From NCBI GenBank assembly GCA_903903765.1, contig CAIVAH010000159.1, forward strand, positions 1 to 7,836: a stretch of 7,836 nucleotides of DNA. The letters run 5' to 3'. Shown here in pieces: positions 6,479 through 7,836 of this stretch. Within the stretch, counting starts at the first letter, position 1. Each line of letters begins with the position of its first letter. The translations under genes were made by a program, and so were the position numbers. The notes under the pieces were generated by a model. The model was not told the DNA's origin, did not search any database, and worked only from the letters and a program-made list of their open reading frames with translations. This DNA comes from an uncultured Methylococcaceae bacterium (GTDB lineage Bacteria; Pseudomonadota; Gammaproteobacteria; Methylococcales; Methylomonadaceae).

Positions 6479-7240
6479 ATGCAACAAACGCTAAAGCGTC
6501 TTGCTATGGTAACGGGTGCGACATCGGGGATTGGTGAGGCAACCGCCAGAAAGTTAGTTGCAGCAGGTATAAGCGTTGTGGGTACGGGGCGTAATGCTGA
6601 AAAGTTAGTTGCCTTAGCTGATGAGCTGGGCCCCAATTTTATTGGGGTGGCTGGTGATATTACTTCTGCAGGCATTATTGACCGTTTATTTGCGGCAGCT
6701 CAAGCGCGGTTTGGCAAATATCCCGATATTATTATTGCCAATGCAGGACGGGGTTTGGGTGGTTCCGTGATGGAAAGTGATATAGTGGAATTTGAAAAAA
6801 TTTTACAAATAAATGTCACTAGCACGTTGGAATTATTACAAAAATCGGCGCGTTTGATGGTGGCATCTCAAGCTGATCAGTATCCGAATGTCCCTGCTGA
6901 CATCATTATTATAGGTTCAGTAGTGGGGCGAAATATTTCACCTTTTAGTGCTGTGTATGGGGCAACTAAATTTGCTGTGCATGCCTTAGCCGAAGGCCTT
7001 CGTCGAGAAATAGGTCCAAAGGGGATTCGGGTATCATTGATTGAGCCGGGTTTATTGTTGAGTGGCTTTCAAGAGGCGGCTGGATATAGTGATGCCATGG
7101 TGGATGGTTTTAACGAAAAATTTGGGCCTTTATTGGTGGGTGAAGATATCGCCAATACTATCTATTTTATGTTGAGCCAACCACCCCATGTGCATATCAG
7201 CGAGATAATGGTGAGGCCAACTCGACAGGACTATCCTTGA
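6479..7240 (+). CDS. Classical short-chain dehydrogenase/reductase, probably NADP-dependent
   Basis: This is a 253-residue cytosolic SDR, the usual length for the classical family, which interconverts alcohols and carbonyls with NAD(P). Seen, numbered from ATG 6479: cofactor loop TGATSGIG (12-19), R38 after the second beta strand (an arginine here usually means NADP preference), D60, NAG (88-90), N112, catalytic S147, Y160 and K164 in YGATK, and EPG (189-191). The C-terminal QPPHVHISEIMVRPT pattern is typical of the YdfG-like group that acts on hydroxy acids or small carbonyls, but the substrate cannot be read from sequence. An upstream in-frame ATG at 6464 would add five residues (MTGGS) but has no ribosome site. 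It lies 26 bases after the oxidase stop with no terminator between, so the two are probably one operon; any metabolic link is unknown. Confidence 0.9.
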   Translation: MQQTLKRLAMVTGATSGIGEATARKLVAAGISVVGTGRNAEKLVALADELGPNFIGVAGDITSAGIIDRLFAAAQARFGKYPDIIIANAGRGLGGSVMESDIVEFEKILQINVTSTLELLQKSARLMVASQADQYPNVPADIIIIGSVVGRNISPFSAVYGATKFAVHALAEGLRREIGPKGIRVSLIEPGLLLSGFQEAAGYSDAMVDGFNEKFGPLLVGEDIANTIYFMLSQPPHVHISEIMVRPTRQDYP

Positions 7241-7249
7241 TTAATAATC

Positions 7250-7280
7250 GCACCGTTACGCTGATTGACCACTGCGGTGC
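7250..7280 (+). repeat. Hairpin GCACCG/CGGTGC overlapping the terminator stem
   Basis: GCACCG (7250-7255) is a perfect complement of CGGTGC (7275-7280) with a 19-base loop. The right arm shares bases 7276-7280 with the left arm of the proposed terminator, so the two stems cannot form together. No T tract follows it directly. Confidence 0.45.
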
Positions 7281-7340
7281 CTAGAAAAGCTAGTCGTACG
7301 TTCTGGTTAAGCGCTCTTTAGGCATCAGTTTTTATTTTTT
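7276..7340 (+). terminator. Probable intrinsic terminator of the oxidase-dehydrogenase operon
   Basis: GGTGCCTAGA (7276-7285) pairs with TTTAGGCATC (7317-7326) in a 10-base stem with two G-U pairs, and AGC (7288-7290) can add pairs with GCT (7313-7315). Two bases after the stem comes TTTTTATTTTTT (7329-7340). The loop is long (about 22 bases after the inner pairs), which lowers confidence, but the position 35 bases after the stop and the T tract fit. Confidence 0.6.
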
Positions 7341-7404
7341 ATACTTGCCTATGTATCAGTCAGACTAGCTGAGTGCGTTGGCATGCTTTTTTACCGATCA
7401 ATAA

Positions 7405-7423
7405 TGCTTGCTAATAGTAAGCA
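7405..7423 (+). repeat. Compact stem-loop TGCTTGCT-AAT-AGTAAGCA
   Basis: Eight pairs (one G-U) close a three-base loop. No T run follows within 20 bases, so it is not a standard terminator. It could be a leader structure or a chance stem. Confidence 0.3.
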
Positions 7424-7445
7424 GCGCTGATAGGGCAGTTAAAAA

Positions 7446-7514
7446 TTGTCATTTTTTAGGTTAATTTACTTTTTTCTGTCATATTTTCTGTATTACATTT
7501 AACTAAGATGTCAT
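7446..7514 (+). repeat. Three direct TGTCAT repeats, PhoB half-site-like
   Basis: TTGTCAT (7446-7452), CTGTCAT (7476-7482) and ATGTCAT (7508-7514) share the six-base core and are each followed by A/T-only bases. They are 30 and 32 bases apart, about three helical turns. A further partial copy, CTGTATT, begins at 7488. CTGTCAT is the known core of PhoB boxes, but true boxes repeat it every 11 bases, which is not the case here, so regulation by phosphate is only a suggestion. Confidence 0.4.
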
Positions 7515-7542
7515 ATAAATATAACTTAATAGTCACATAGCC

Positions 7543-7572
7543 GTAACAAAAAAAATAGATTATAAGTATATT
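7543..7572 (+). promoter_or_regulatory. Weak candidate promoter of the secreted protein
   Basis: GTAACA (7543-7548, four of six) and TATATT (7567-7572, five of six) are 18 bases apart. TATAAG at 7561-7566 is an alternative -10 without a -35. The poor -35 would suit an activated promoter, but in DNA this rich in A/T such matches are frequent. Confidence 0.25.
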
Positions 7573-7584
7573 TTAATCTGTTTT

Positions 7585-7589
7585 AGGAG
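7585..7589 (+). promoter_or_regulatory. Ribosome binding site for a GTG start
   Basis: AGGAG lies 5 bases before GTG 7595-7597. No ATG occurs nearby in that frame, and the protein from this GTG begins with a clean signal peptide (Leu-Lys-Lys then a hydrophobic core), so GTG is the likely start. Confidence 0.7.
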
Positions 7590-7594
7590 TTACT

Positions 7595-7836
7595 GTGTTA
7601 AAAAAGCTTATACTTTCAACTGCCATTAGTTCATTAATTTTCACAACAGCTGCCCAAGCAGCAATTACCTCGGGCCAACTAATTGCTATCGGTAGTTTAA
7701 ATAGCAGTTCTGCGGGTGTTAATGCAGATTTGTCAGGCTTAACCAATTCACTAGAAAATGGTATAGCGGCTAACTTTTTAGGTGGTATGGGGTCTGGTTT
7801 AGCGTATGCGGGTGGCAACTCTTTTATTGCGACACC
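7595..7836 (+). CDS. Secreted protein, N-terminal part; tentatively of the phytase-like esterase family
   Basis: Only the first 80 codons are inside the window. The start is GTG, preceded by AGGAG. Residues 1-22 form a Sec signal peptide (MLKK, a hydrophobic core, then TTAAQA with cleavage likely before AITSG). The mature part is rich in Gly, Ser, Ala and Asn: AIGSLNSSSAG (31-41), DLSGLTNSLENG (45-56), and LGGMGSGLAYAGGNSFIAT (62-80). The order of an SG-L-ENG segment followed by GSGLAYAGGN recalls the start of secreted beta-propeller proteins annotated as esterase-like activity of phytase, in which a DRGPN-like motif is expected just after this point, beyond the window. That assignment is from memory of the family and is tentative. 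The stretch of TGTCAT repeats upstream would fit phosphate control if it is right. Confidence 0.7.
   Translation, partial: MLKKLILSTAISSLIFTTAAQAAITSGQLIAIGSLNSSSAGVNADLSGLTNSLENGIAANFLGGMGSGLAYAGGNSFIAT

Larger units (their letters stand above)
7341..7594. other. Intergenic leader region before the last gene
   Basis: No coding region, tRNA or recognised riboswitch is visible here on either strand. The left part (7341-7440) is of mixed composition and contains a GCATGC followed by six T (7381-7392) and a stem-loop at 7405-7423. The right part (7441-7594) is strongly A/T rich, holds three TGTCAT repeats and ends with a ribosome site. It probably carries the promoter of the secreted protein. 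Confidence 0.6.

Noticed and set aside
6382..6675. Minus-strand open frame of 97 codons across the oxidase end and the dehydrogenase start
   Set aside because: Both plus-strand genes show conserved motifs in this interval and the reverse frame has none.
7373..7392. Possible second terminator (GTGC-GTTG-GCAT followed by six T)
   Set aside because: The stem has only four pairs including one G-U, and a better terminator precedes it.
7341..7440. Possible riboswitch or tRNA in the gap after the dehydrogenase
   Set aside because: No cloverleaf, acceptor stem or known aptamer core such as the c-di-GMP GEMM pattern could be assembled by eye.
7573..7818. Minus-strand open frame of 81 codons opposite the last gene
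   Set aside because: The plus strand has a ribosome site and a clear signal peptide here; the reverse frame is Pro/Ala-rich shadow sequence.

Overview
The window is A/T-leaning bacterial DNA with compact genes, Shine-Dalgarno sites and short intergenic gaps. Protein style suggests a gammaproteobacterium: a Tat-exported CueO-like multicopper oxidase, a hemerythrin-PAS-GGDEF-EAL signalling protein and an MgtA-like P-type ATPase. A methanotroph or another Methylococcales-type organism would fit, but that is only an inference; no rRNA, tRNA or marker gene fixes the taxon. No mobile element, CRISPR array or phage gene was seen.

Layout. The left half (1-4629) is on the minus strand. Reading leftwards from 4629 come a large hemerythrin-PAS-PAS-GGDEF-EAL protein (4629-1984), a secreted or membrane TPR-like protein with an Asn-rich linker and very acidic tail (1884-1021), and, 12 bases further on, the N-terminal 336 residues of an MgtA-like P3-type cation ATPase (1008 to the window edge). 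The edge falls inside the ATPase phosphorylation motif. The TPR protein and ATPase probably form one operon. The right half is on the plus strand: a CueO-like multicopper oxidase (4845-6452), a short-chain dehydrogenase (6479-7240), a likely intrinsic terminator (7276-7340), about 250 bases of A/T-rich leader DNA, and the first 80 codons of a secreted protein starting at GTG 7595.

How the parts may work together. The 215-base gap 4630-4844 is a divergent promoter region between the oxygen/c-di-GMP signalling gene and the copper oxidase. It holds a perfect 17-base palindrome and a second smaller palindrome centred exactly 20 bases away, so one regulator could control both directions. The signalling protein has all seven di-iron ligands of hemerythrin, a degenerate GGDEF signature (GGGEF) with an intact inhibitory RxxD site, and a complete EAL active site. 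It is therefore best read as an oxygen- or redox-tuned c-di-GMP phosphodiesterase, not as a cyclase. The oxidase and dehydrogenase are probably co-transcribed. The region before the last gene carries three TGTCAT repeats, about 30 bases apart, that resemble PhoB half-sites.

Nothing here is convincingly a new defence or mobile system. The most interesting items are the bifunctional signalling protein, the palindromes in the divergent promoter, the acidic TPR protein paired with the cation pump, and the repeat array upstream of the last gene.
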